From CAZRIE01 sp964600075 (lineage in GTDB: Bacteria > Bacteroidota > Bacteroidia > Flavobacteriales > Flavobacteriaceae): 18,671 nt of DNA. A program made the position numbers and the translations under genes. Below the pieces are notes generated by a model. It was not told the DNA's origin. It ran no database searches and worked only from the letters and a program-made list of their open reading frames with translations. Positions 1 to 6,753 of the stretch are shown in pieces. Every line of letters begins with the position of its first letter. The stretch's first letter is position 1. The stretch spans positions 1-18,671 of the forward strand of contig CAZRIE010000084.1 in the NCBI GenBank assembly GCA_964600075.1, in the 5' to 3' direction.

Positions 1-19
1 TTATGGTAAGATTTGGGAC

Positions 20-49
20 GAAAAGGGTGGAGACTTCTCCGCCCTTTTC
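20..49 (+). terminator. Hairpin terminator of an upstream gene
   Basis: The arms at 20-32 and 37-49 pair over 13 bp with one G-U wobble and a 4-nt loop. The right arm ends in CCCTTTTC followed by an AT-rich stretch, so the U tract is short. It lies before the sod terminator and probably ends a plus-strand gene lying to the left. A TAA at 7-9 could be that gene's stop, but too little sequence is present to say. The stretch from 50 to 132 holds nothing else that I can recognise. Confidence 0.6.
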
Positions 50-132
50 TATATCCAAATATCTCCGTTTAGGTTTTCCAAGCTCAATTAACTATAGAAA
101 TTATTTTTTTAGTTTATATCGGCATATAAAAA

Positions 133-172
133 AATAAGGCCCCGTCGGTAGATTTACCGGCGGGGCCTTATT
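133..172 (-). terminator. Rho-independent terminator of sod
   Basis: This is a GC-rich hairpin with arms 133-150 and 155-172 (18 bp including one G-U pair, core GGCCCCG/CGGGGCC) and a 4-nt loop. Read on the minus strand it is followed by a run of U (plus-strand A run at 128-134). It lies about 20 nt past the stop codon of the superoxide dismutase. Because the A run lies on one side and a T-containing stretch on the other, it could also work weakly in the plus direction. Confidence 0.88.
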
Positions 173-191
173 ATATAGACAATAGTTCCTC

Positions 192-800
192 TTATTTGCT
201 ATTATAGTGAAGTTCTGAAACCTTGTTCCAATTGATTACATTGAAAAATGCCTCGATATAGTCGGGTCGTCTGTTTTGATAATTCAAGTAATAGGCATGC
301 TCCCATACATCCAGACCTAAAATCGGATGCCCTCCACAGCCGGTATTTGGCATTAGGGAGTTGTCTTGGTTCGGGGTACTGCACACTTCTACTTTTCCAC
401 CTTGGTGCACACATAGCCAAGCCCAGCCTGATCCGAAGCGAGAACCCGCCGCACTACTGAATTTATTCTTGAATTCATCGAACGAACCAAAGGCTTCATC
501 AATCGCATCGGCGACATCGCCCTTAGGGTTTCCGCCACCATTTGGCGACATTACTTCCCAAAATAGCGAGTGGTTATAAAATCCACCGCCATTGTTGCGT
601 ACCGCAGTATTCGACATGTCAAGATTTTTCAGTATATCTTCTATAGACTTACCGGCCAAGTCGGTGCCTTCAATGGCATTATTTAATTTAGTAGTGTAGC
701 CATTATGGTGTTTGGTATGATGAATCTCCATGGTACGCGCGTCGATATGTGGTTCCAATGCGTCATAGGCATAGGGTAATTTAGGTAGTTCAAAAGCCAT
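192..800 (-). CDS. sodA: Superoxide dismutase, Mn/Fe family (Mn-type residues)
   Basis: This cytosolic enzyme dismutates superoxide to oxygen and hydrogen peroxide. The 202-residue length is normal for the family and there is no signal peptide. The metal ligands are visible: His27 (in EIHHTKHH), His77 (in FYNHSLFW), Asp164 and His168 (in DVWEHAYY). Metal preference can be partly read. The active-site Gln lies in the TPNQDN segment (Gln145), with glycines before His77, which is the Mn-type pattern. Typical Fe enzymes carry the Gln in the N-terminal half. A cambialistic enzyme is not excluded. The gene starts with ATG at 800, is divergent from the helicase gene across about 120 nt, and ends at a strong terminator. 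I saw no convincing promoter motif upstream. The family call is near certain; the sodA symbol rests on the Mn-type residues. Confidence 0.95.
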   Translation of the reverse strand: MAFELPKLPYAYDALEPHIDARTMEIHHTKHHNGYTTKLNNAIEGTDLAGKSIEDILKNLDMSNTAVRNNGGGFYNHSLFWEVMSPNGGGNPKGDVADAIDEAFGSFDEFKNKFSSAAGSRFGSGWAWLCVHQGGKVEVCSTPNQDNSLMPNTGCGGHPILGLDVWEHAYYLNYQNRRPDYIEAFFNVINWNKVSELHYNSK

Positions 801-921
801 TTTTTATTATTTTTTAGATTAATACTTAAGTAACGTTGAAAATTACGTTTTTTAACAAACAAATTACCTTAATTATTTGTTAAGAACTCTGATAGAATCC
901 GTAATTTGGCCAAAAAAGAAC

Positions 922-3900
922 GTGCAAGAAGCACCCTTCAAAATATACAATGCATCAGCCGGATCAGGCAAGACACATACGCTCACCAAAGAGTACCTTA
1001 AATTAGTTCTTGCCCCAAGTAATCGCTTCAAAAAGATTCTCGCCATAACCTTTACGAACAAGGCTGTCAGCGAAATGAAGACGCGCATATTGAGCAGCCT
1101 CTTTGAATTCGGTAATGTTGATGATTTAGGCGAAGCGCCGCCATTGTTCCATGAGATTCTGAAGGAGCTAGATTTAGATACCCTTACGCTTCGCCAACGG
1201 TCAAAGGAAGCCCTAAAAGAGATTTTGCATAACTACGCATTTTTCGATATTTCGACCATTGATAAGTTTACGCACCGAATCATACGCACTTTTGCAAAAG
1301 ACCTTAAAATACCACAAAATTTCGAGGTTGTTCTCGATACTGATTTATTGTTGGACGAAGCCATTGCTCGATTGGTGCACAAAGCGGGAACGGACAAAAA
1401 ATTAACCAAAGTACTTCTTGATTTTGCCCTTGAAAAGATAGACGACGATAGAAGTTGGGACATCACTTTCGACCTTTTCAAAATCGGGAAACTGATCTTT
1501 CGCGAAAACCATGCTGCGCATCTAGAAAAACTAAATGATAAGAGTATAGATGATTTTTTAGGGTTAAAAATAATAATTGTAACCAAAATTAAGGAGACTG
1601 AATTAGATGCTATAGAAAAAGCAACATCAGTTCTTGGATCAATACGAAACGAAGGATTACAAGATGATGATTTTCCAAGACAGACCTTACCAAACCATTT
1701 CAAAAAAATTACCGATAAAGAATTCGAACCTTCAAAGTTGTATGCAAATAAATTGGAGAATAATTTAGTAGAAGGTAACATTTTAAAGGCTGGCAAAATA
1801 CTTCCTTCAAGCGAGTTCGCCCCAATACTTTTGCATAGTTATTTAGAGTTAAAGGAGTTGATGTACCATCGTTCTTTTCTAAAAAATGTATATGGCAATA
1901 TTGTTCCCCTGACCGTTCTGAACGCCATTCAAAAAGAAGTAAAGAACCTGCAGGCTGAACGTGACCAGCTTTCCATATCGGAGTTCAATACGTTAATTTC
2001 CAAAGAAATCAAGAACCAGCCTGCACCTTTTATTTACGAGCGCCTGGGTGAAAAATACAGGCACTATTTTGTAGATGAATTTCAAGATACTTCTACCTTG
2101 CAATGGAACAATTTGATACCCTTGATCGGCAATGCCCTCGAAAGTGAAGATATTCAGGGCAAACGGGGATCTGTTTTCTTGGTCGGCGATGCCAAACAGG
2201 CTATTTATCGTTGGCGTGGCGGTAGGGCCGAACAGTTTTTGAATCTCGTAGGCATGAAAACCAATCCGTTCGTGGTTAGGCCGGAAACACATAACCTGCC
2301 GACTAATTACAGGAGTAATGAAGAGATCATCAAGTTCAATAACGATTTTTTTACAAATACCAGTCCGTTTTTAAATAATGCCTTGTACAATGCCATGTTC
2401 GTTGAAGGTAATCAACAACAATACAATGCCAAAAAAGGAGGAAAAGTTCAACTCACTTTTATTGAAAAAGGAGAGGAAAATGACAAAAACGAACTTTATT
2501 GCGAAGAAGTAGTAGCAACTATTCAGAGGGTAACGGAAAAAAATTACGGGCACGAAGAAATCTGTATACTCGTAAGGGGCAATAAAGATGGGGTATTGCT
2601 TGCCGATTACTTGACCCAAAGACAGATACCTACTATTTCATCAGAAAGTCTTTTGATCAACAGTAGCGATAAGGTGCGGTTTCTTGTTAACCTAATGGGG
2701 CATATAGATGACCCAAGGAACGAGGAAATTACATTTGCCCTACTTTCCTTTTTGTCTACAGGAATGCAAAATCGACATAGTTTCATACATGATAACCTGA
2801 AACGCGTTCCGGCGCTTCTAAAAGATAATTTCGATTTGGAAATTGAAAATTTGAGACGAATTTCGGTCTATGATGGAATGGAACTGGCCATAAAGCAATT
2901 TGAACTTGTACCGGATTCCAACGCCTATATTACCTATTTTATGGATGTTGTCTTAGAGGTAGAACAAAAAGAAGGTACAGGCATACAGACATTTTTGAAA
3001 CATTGGGAAAAGAAAAAAGAGAAGTTGAGTATTACCGCCCCTGAAAATGTTTTGGCTGTGCGAATAATGACAATACACAAGGCAAAGGGACTAGAATTTC
3101 CCATAGTTATATTCCCGTTTGCGAACGAGAATATTTACAAGCGAATGGATAAAAAATTATGGCTGCCTTTGAATCCCGAAACTTTCAATGGTTTTGAAGA
3201 AGTTCTCGTTAATGAAAAGAAAGAGGTGGTAGAATACAGCCTCGATGCGGCACATCGTTTTAACGAAGAAGAGCAGCGTATGGAACTTGATGCCCTCAAT
3301 GTCTTGTACGTCGCTCTGACCCGAGCTGAAAAGGCACTATATATTATAAGCGAAAAAGACCTGACCTTTAAAGGTGAACACAAAACCGACCTTTATTCCG
3401 GTCTCTTTATCGAATATCTTAAAAATAAAGGCTTGTGGACAGAAAATGAGTCTGTTTATACATTTGGCGAATTAGAACGAAACGTAGCGCAAGAGGTTTT
3501 AAGACATCAAGAGATAATTAATTTTGTCCCTACTCATAAAGACCGCGCGACTTTTAGAATCTTGACAAAGTCGGGTATGCTTTGGGACACTGCTAGGGAA
3601 GATGCCATTTCAAAAGGTAATCGAATACATTTTATATTAAGTTTAATAGAAACAGAAAAAGATATAAACCCTATATTAAGTTTGTTGTTGCAAAAAGGCG
3701 ATATTGTTTCTGGGGAAAGCGACACATTGAAAGCGAAACTTAAATCGGTATTGCAACATCCTGACATAAGCATGTATTATGAGGAGGGGAATATCGTAAA
3801 GAACGAAAGAGATATTATCACAAAGGCAGGCGAGGCACTTCGCCCTGATAGAATTGTGCTAAAAGGTAACCACGCTACTATTATCGATTACAAGACGGGC

Positions 3901-4026
3901 AAACGGAATCCGAAATATAAAGAACAGCTTTATAACTATGCGGATGCAATTACAGATATGGGATATCTTGTAGAAAAGAAAATCATAGTATATATTAATG
4001 AAGAAATAGTAACAGAATTTATTTGA
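922..4026 (+). CDS. addA: AddA-like UvrD/RecB-family helicase-nuclease
   Basis: This is a superfamily 1 DNA helicase with a C-terminal RecB-type nuclease, probably the AddA subunit of an AddAB double-strand-break resection enzyme. Positions count from GTG 922 (1034 aa). Walker A is ASAGSGKT at 11-18 (Lys17), motif Ia is ITFTNKAVSEMK, motif II is DEFQDT at 385-390, motif III is VGDAKQAIYRWRG around 423, motif V is TIHKAKGLEFP at 717, and motif VI is YVALTRAEKAL at about 796. The nuclease core is RPDRI (Asp976), then IIDYKTG (Asp989, Lys991) and QLYNYA. All catalytic residues appear intact. The frame also opens with a TTG at 877 (1049 aa). I prefer GTG 922 because the protein then begins MQEAPFKIYNASAGSGKT, the position expected for this family. 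Downstream, kbl follows after 5 nt, and the AddB-like partner lies 2.7 kb away at 6754. Confidence 0.9.
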   Translation: MQEAPFKIYNASAGSGKTHTLTKEYLKLVLAPSNRFKKILAITFTNKAVSEMKTRILSSLFEFGNVDDLGEAPPLFHEILKELDLDTLTLRQRSKEALKEILHNYAFFDISTIDKFTHRIIRTFAKDLKIPQNFEVVLDTDLLLDEAIARLVHKAGTDKKLTKVLLDFALEKIDDDRSWDITFDLFKIGKLIFRENHAAHLEKLNDKSIDDFLGLKIIIVTKIKETELDAIEKATSVLGSIRNEGLQDDDFPRQTLPNHFKKITDKEFEPSKLYANKLENNLVEGNILKAGKILPSSEFAPILLHSYLELKELMYHRSFLKNVYGNIVPLTVLNAIQKEVKNLQAERDQLSISEFNTLISKEIKNQPAPFIYERLGEKYRHYFVDEFQDTSTLQWNNLIPLIGNALESEDIQGKRGSVFLVGDAKQAIYRWRGGRAEQFLNLVGMKTNPFVVRPETHNLPTNYRSNEEIIKFNNDFFTNTSPFLNNALYNAMFVEGNQQQYNAKKGGKVQLTFIEKGEENDKNELYCEEVVATIQRVTEKNYGHEEICILVRGNKDGVLLADYLTQRQIPTISSESLLINSSDKVRFLVNLMGHIDDPRNEEITFALLSFLSTGMQNRHSFIHDNLKRVPALLKDNFDLEIENLRRISVYDGMELAIKQFELVPDSNAYITYFMDVVLEVEQKEGTGIQTFLKHWEKKKEKLSITAPENVLAVRIMTIHKAKGLEFPIVIFPFANENIYKRMDKKLWLPLNPETFNGFEEVLVNEKKEVVEYSLDAAHRFNEEEQRMELDALNVLYVALTRAEKALYIISEKDLTFKGEHKTDLYSGLFIEYLKNKGLWTENESVYTFGELERNVAQEVLRHQEIINFVPTHKDRATFRILTKSGMLWDTAREDAISKGNRIHFILSLIETEKDINPILSLLLQKGDIVSGESDTLKAKLKSVLQHPDISMYYEEGNIVKNERDIITKAGEALRPDRIVLKGNHATIIDYKTGKRNPKYKEQLYNYADAITDMGYLVEKKIIVYINEEIVTEFI

Positions 4027-4031
4027 AAACT

Positions 4032-5225
4032 ATGTACGGAAAAATAAAAGAACATCTACAAAACGAATTGAACCAGATTAAGGAAGAGGGCCTTTATAAA
4101 GAGGAACGTATTATTGTTTCGCCACAAGATGCGGAAATAGAAATTTCGAACGGTGACAAGGTCATCAATTTTTGTGCGAACAATTATTTGGGCCTGTCAT
4201 CACATCCCGATGTGGTTCAGGCGGCAAAGGATACGCTCGATTCACACGGGTTCGGTATGTCTTCGGTGCGTTTCATCTGCGGAACCCAGGACATTCATAA
4301 GCAACTGGAAAAAAAGATTGCCGATTTCTATGGTACGGAGGACACAATTTTGTACGCCGCCGCCTTTGATGCGAACGGAGGTGTTTTTGAACCGTTGCTC
4401 GCTACCGAAGATGCCATTATATCAGATGCCTTGAACCATGCATCAATTATTGACGGGGTGCGATTGTGCAAAGCAAAACGGTATCGGTATGCCAATAGCG
4501 ATATGGCAGACCTTGAAAAACAATTGAAACAAGCCGATGTAGACAAGGCCCGATTTAAGATTATTGTTACCGATGGTGTTTTTTCAATGGATGGTCTAGT
4601 AGCACCCTTAGATAAGATATGCGACCTCGCGGAAAAATACGACGCCTTGGTATTGATAGACGAATGCCATGCCACAGGTTATATAGGAAAAACGGGTCGT
4701 GGCACATTGGAAGAAAAGAATGTAATGGGCCGAATAGACATCATTACAGGTACTTTGGGAAAAGCCCTTGGCGGCGCAATGGGCGGTTATACTACTGGCA
4801 AGAAGGAAATAATCGAGATTTTACGGCAACGATCTCGACCATACCTATTTTCAAACTCCTTGGCCCCTGCTATAGTCGGGGCGTCAATAAAGGTCTTTGA
4901 ACTTTTGGAAAAGGATACCTCGTTACGCGACAAACTGCAAAAAAATACCGAATATTTTAAGGCGGGTATAAAAAAGGCTGGGTTCGATATCATTGACGGT
5001 GAGTCAGCCATAGTACCGGTAATGTTATACGATGCCAAGCTGGCACAAGAAATGGCCAGTCGGCTACTGGAAAAAGGAATCTATGTCATCGGTTTCTTTT
5101 ATCCCGTGGTGCCAAAAGGCAAAGCAAGAATACGTGTGCAGTTGTCCGCCGCCCATGAAATTGAGCATTTAAAACGGGCAATCGATGCTTTCATAGAGGT
5201 GGGAAAGACTTTAAAAATCGTTTAA
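4032..5225 (+). CDS. kbl: Glycine C-acetyltransferase (2-amino-3-ketobutyrate CoA ligase)
   Basis: This PLP-dependent enzyme of the alpha-oxoamine synthase family cleaves 2-amino-3-oxobutyrate with CoA to glycine and acetyl-CoA, the second step of threonine degradation through threonine dehydrogenase. With ATG 4032 it has 397 residues, the usual length. Recognisable parts are NFCANNYLGLSSHP near the N-terminus, GFGMSSVRFICGTQ, DECHATGYIG (the Asp contacts the PLP pyridine), and TLGKALGG with the Schiff-base Lys244. An in-frame TTG at 4023 overlaps the helicase stop, but ATG 4032 gives the family N-terminus (MYGKIKEHL). The gene sits 5 nt after the helicase gene and is probably co-transcribed. 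The usual metabolic partner tdh is not in the window. Other members of the fold (BioF, serine palmitoyltransferase) are less likely given the length and close match. Confidence 0.95.
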   Translation: MYGKIKEHLQNELNQIKEEGLYKEERIIVSPQDAEIEISNGDKVINFCANNYLGLSSHPDVVQAAKDTLDSHGFGMSSVRFICGTQDIHKQLEKKIADFYGTEDTILYAAAFDANGGVFEPLLATEDAIISDALNHASIIDGVRLCKAKRYRYANSDMADLEKQLKQADVDKARFKIIVTDGVFSMDGLVAPLDKICDLAEKYDALVLIDECHATGYIGKTGRGTLEEKNVMGRIDIITGTLGKALGGAMGGYTTGKKEIIEILRQRSRPYLFSNSLAPAIVGASIKVFELLEKDTSLRDKLQKNTEYFKAGIKKAGFDIIDGESAIVPVMLYDAKLAQEMASRLLEKGIYVIGFFYPVVPKGKARIRVQLSAAHEIEHLKRAIDAFIEVGKTLKIV

Positions 5226-5273
5226 AAGTGTTAATTATTCTATATTATACGTTAAAAAAAATGCAAAATTGAT

Positions 5274-5304
5274 TTTGTTAATAATAATTAACAACTTACA
5301 TTTG
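5274..5304 (+). promoter_or_regulatory. Bacteroidetes-type promoter of ompA
   Basis: TTTG at 5274-5277 is followed after exactly 19 nt by TACATTTG at 5297-5304. This matches the Bacteroidetes -33 (TTTG) and -7 (TAnnTTTG) elements without mismatch and with typical spacing. Transcription would start near 5310, giving an A-rich leader of about 30 nt before ATG 5339. It lies in the 113-nt gap after kbl, so ompA probably does not depend on the helicase-kbl transcript. No terminator hairpin was seen between kbl and this promoter. Confidence 0.8.
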
Positions 5305-5338
5305 CTCTTAATAAACACTTAAACTTAAAAATTTGAAC

Positions 5339-6685
5339 ATGAAACATCTTAGCAAATTATTAGTTGTGGCCCTACTTATGGTAGGCGTTAACAACATGCA
5401 AGCGCAAGACGAGAATAACCCTTGGCAAATCAGTTTTGGGGTTAATGCCATTGATACTTACCCTACAGGTGATGACGGTGGTTTCGGCAGCCAGCTTTTT
5501 AACGCGACTGATCACTGGAACATTCTTCCTTCTATTTCCTACATTGGTGTATCGAAATCTGTTGGTAATGGATTATCTCTTGGGGCCAGAGGTTCTTTGA
5601 ACAAAATTAGCAAAGTGGGCGATGTTAGGGTTGATGATCTCTCTTATTACGCTTTAGATGCTACGCTTAAATATAATTTCTTAAAAGAAACAGTAGTGGA
5701 TCCCTTCGTAGAAGTAGGTGGTGGTTACACTTGGGTAGATGAAATTGGCGCTGGTACCGTAAACGGTGGTGTTGGTGTCAACTTTTGGTTTACCGAAAAT
5801 ATAGGCCTTACAGTTCAAATGAACTACAAGCATGCATTTGAAGATTATGGTTTTAAGCACTGGCAACATATGGCCGGTCTTGCCATTAAGTTCGGTGGTA
5901 CCGATACTGATGGAGATGGTATATATGATAAAGACGATGCTTGTCCAGAAGTTGCTGGTCTAGAAGCGTTCAACGGATGTCCTGATTCTGATGGTGATGG
6001 AATCGAAGACAGCAAAGATGCTTGTCCGAATGAAGCCGGGTCAGCAGAAATGAATGGCTGTCCTGATGCTGATGGCGACGGTGTTGCTGATAAAGATGAT
6101 GCGTGTCCAAACGAAGCTGGTTTGGCCAGCCTTGCAGGTTGTCCTGATGCCGATGGCGATGGTATTGCTGATAAAGACGATGAATGTCCTAACGAAGCAG
6201 GTCCTGCTGAAAACAAAGGTTGTCCTTGGCCTGATGCAGATGGTGACGGTATATTTGATAAAGATGATTTATGTCCACAACTTCCTGGTACTGTAGCTAA
6301 CAGCGGTTGCCCTGAGGTAACGGAAGCCGTTAGAAAAACATTAAATGATTATGCCAAAACTATCTTGTTCGATACAGGTAAGGCTACAATCAAGTTCGAA
6401 TCTGGTGAAATCTTGCAGAACATCGCGGGTATTCTTAAAGAATATTCATATGCAAGCTTTAACGTAGAAGGTCATACCGATAGCAGTGGTTCCGATGAAT
6501 TAAACCAAAGACTATCTGAGGAAAGAGCTCAGTCTGTAGTAGATTATTTGTCTGAGAACGGTATCGATTCTTCAAGATTAAAGGCAGCTGGGTACGGTGA
6601 AACTAAGCCATTGATGCCCAACACTACTAGAAAAGGTAGAGACAGAAACCGTAGGGTTGAAATCAACTTAATCAGTAGAAACTAA
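5339..6685 (+). CDS. OmpA-family outer-membrane protein with thrombospondin type-3 repeats
   Basis: This is a 448-residue envelope protein linking the outer membrane to peptidoglycan. Residues 1-22 form a signal peptide (MKHLSKLLVVALLMVGVNN then MQA) with likely cleavage before QDEN. Residues about 28-185 look like a beta-barrel with alternating aromatic and polar residues. Residues 189-325 are five Ca2+-binding thrombospondin type-3 repeats (pattern DxDGDGxxDxxDxCP). Residues about 340-448 are an OmpA C-terminal domain, with FDTGKATIKFES, then EGHTDSSGSDELNQRLSEER carrying the Asp and Arg expected to bind diaminopimelate, ending in RNRRVEI. The start is ATG 5339; an in-frame TTG at 5333 is two codons earlier and unlikely. 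The gene has its own promoter and terminator, consistent with a highly expressed single-gene unit. The domain order is common in Flavobacteriaceae. Confidence 0.93.
   Translation: MKHLSKLLVVALLMVGVNNMQAQDENNPWQISFGVNAIDTYPTGDDGGFGSQLFNATDHWNILPSISYIGVSKSVGNGLSLGARGSLNKISKVGDVRVDDLSYYALDATLKYNFLKETVVDPFVEVGGGYTWVDEIGAGTVNGGVGVNFWFTENIGLTVQMNYKHAFEDYGFKHWQHMAGLAIKFGGTDTDGDGIYDKDDACPEVAGLEAFNGCPDSDGDGIEDSKDACPNEAGSAEMNGCPDADGDGVADKDDACPNEAGLASLAGCPDADGDGIADKDDECPNEAGPAENKGCPWPDADGDGIFDKDDLCPQLPGTVANSGCPEVTEAVRKTLNDYAKTILFDTGKATIKFESGEILQNIAGILKEYSYASFNVEGHTDSSGSDELNQRLSEERAQSVVDYLSENGIDSSRLKAAGYGETKPLMPNTTRKGRDRNRRVEINLISRN
5903..6313 (+). repeat. Five tandem thrombospondin type-3 repeats (81-bp units)
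   Basis: Five in-frame units of 27 codons lie head to tail. The fourth is two codons longer because a Trp-Pro pair is inserted before the fifth. Each unit begins DxDGDG, continues with an acidic stretch and DxCP, and closes with a GCP motif, giving two cysteines per unit. The paired cysteines probably form disulfides and the aspartates bind calcium, so the region would be a rigid periplasmic spacer between barrel and OmpA domain. At DNA level the units are similar but not identical. Confidence 0.9.
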
Positions 6686-6710
6686 GTTTTTTAAAACACT
6701 TAAATAAATA

Positions 6711-6742
6711 AAAAGCCCTGACGTAATTGTCAGGGCTTTTTT
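6711..6742 (+). terminator. Rho-independent terminator of ompA
   Basis: GCCCTGAC at 6715-6722 pairs perfectly with GTCAGGGC at 6729-6736 around a 6-nt loop. An A run precedes it and seven or more T follow. The arms extend further by A-T pairs with the flanking runs. It begins about 25 nt after the ompA stop and ends only about 12 nt before the ATG of the AddB-like gene, so it should isolate that gene from ompA transcription. Confidence 0.92.
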
Positions 6743-6750
6743 TATTTTTG
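6743..6750 (+). promoter_or_regulatory. Possible -7 element directly before the AddB-like gene
   Basis: TATTTTTG matches the Bacteroidetes -7 consensus TAnnTTTG at all fixed positions, but it overlaps the T tract of the ompA terminator and ends 3 nt before ATG 6754. No TTTG element is found at the usual distance upstream, where the terminator stem lies. If it is real, the transcript would begin at or next to the start codon (leaderless). A chance match in a T-rich tract is just as likely. Confidence 0.3.
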
Positions 6751-6753
6751 CCT

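Noticed and set aside
877..921. N-terminal extension of the helicase from TTG 877
   Set aside because: The 15 extra residues have no family likeness, whereas GTG 922 places the start next to the conserved FKIYNASAGSGKT; TTG cannot be fully excluded.
801..921. Promoters in the sod/helicase divergent gap
   Set aside because: TTTG-like and TAATTTTC/TAATTTG-like pieces occur on both strands, but spacing (10-14 nt) or the -7 core departs from the consensus, so none is called.
1233..1796. Minus-strand 187-codon frame opposite the helicase gene
   Set aside because: It is Ser/Phe-rich antisense shadow of a gene whose helicase motifs are intact on the plus strand.
5845..6216. Minus-strand 123-codon open frame across the ompA repeats
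   Set aside because: It is the antisense shadow of the 81-bp repeats: it is repetitive (SLSAIPSPSASGQP units), lies wholly inside a well-supported gene, and has no start context or family resemblance.
6054..6296. Plus-strand 80-codon frame inside ompA
   Set aside because: It is a frame-shifted reading of the same repeat units (Met/Val/Leu-rich, low complexity), overlapped by the real coding frame.
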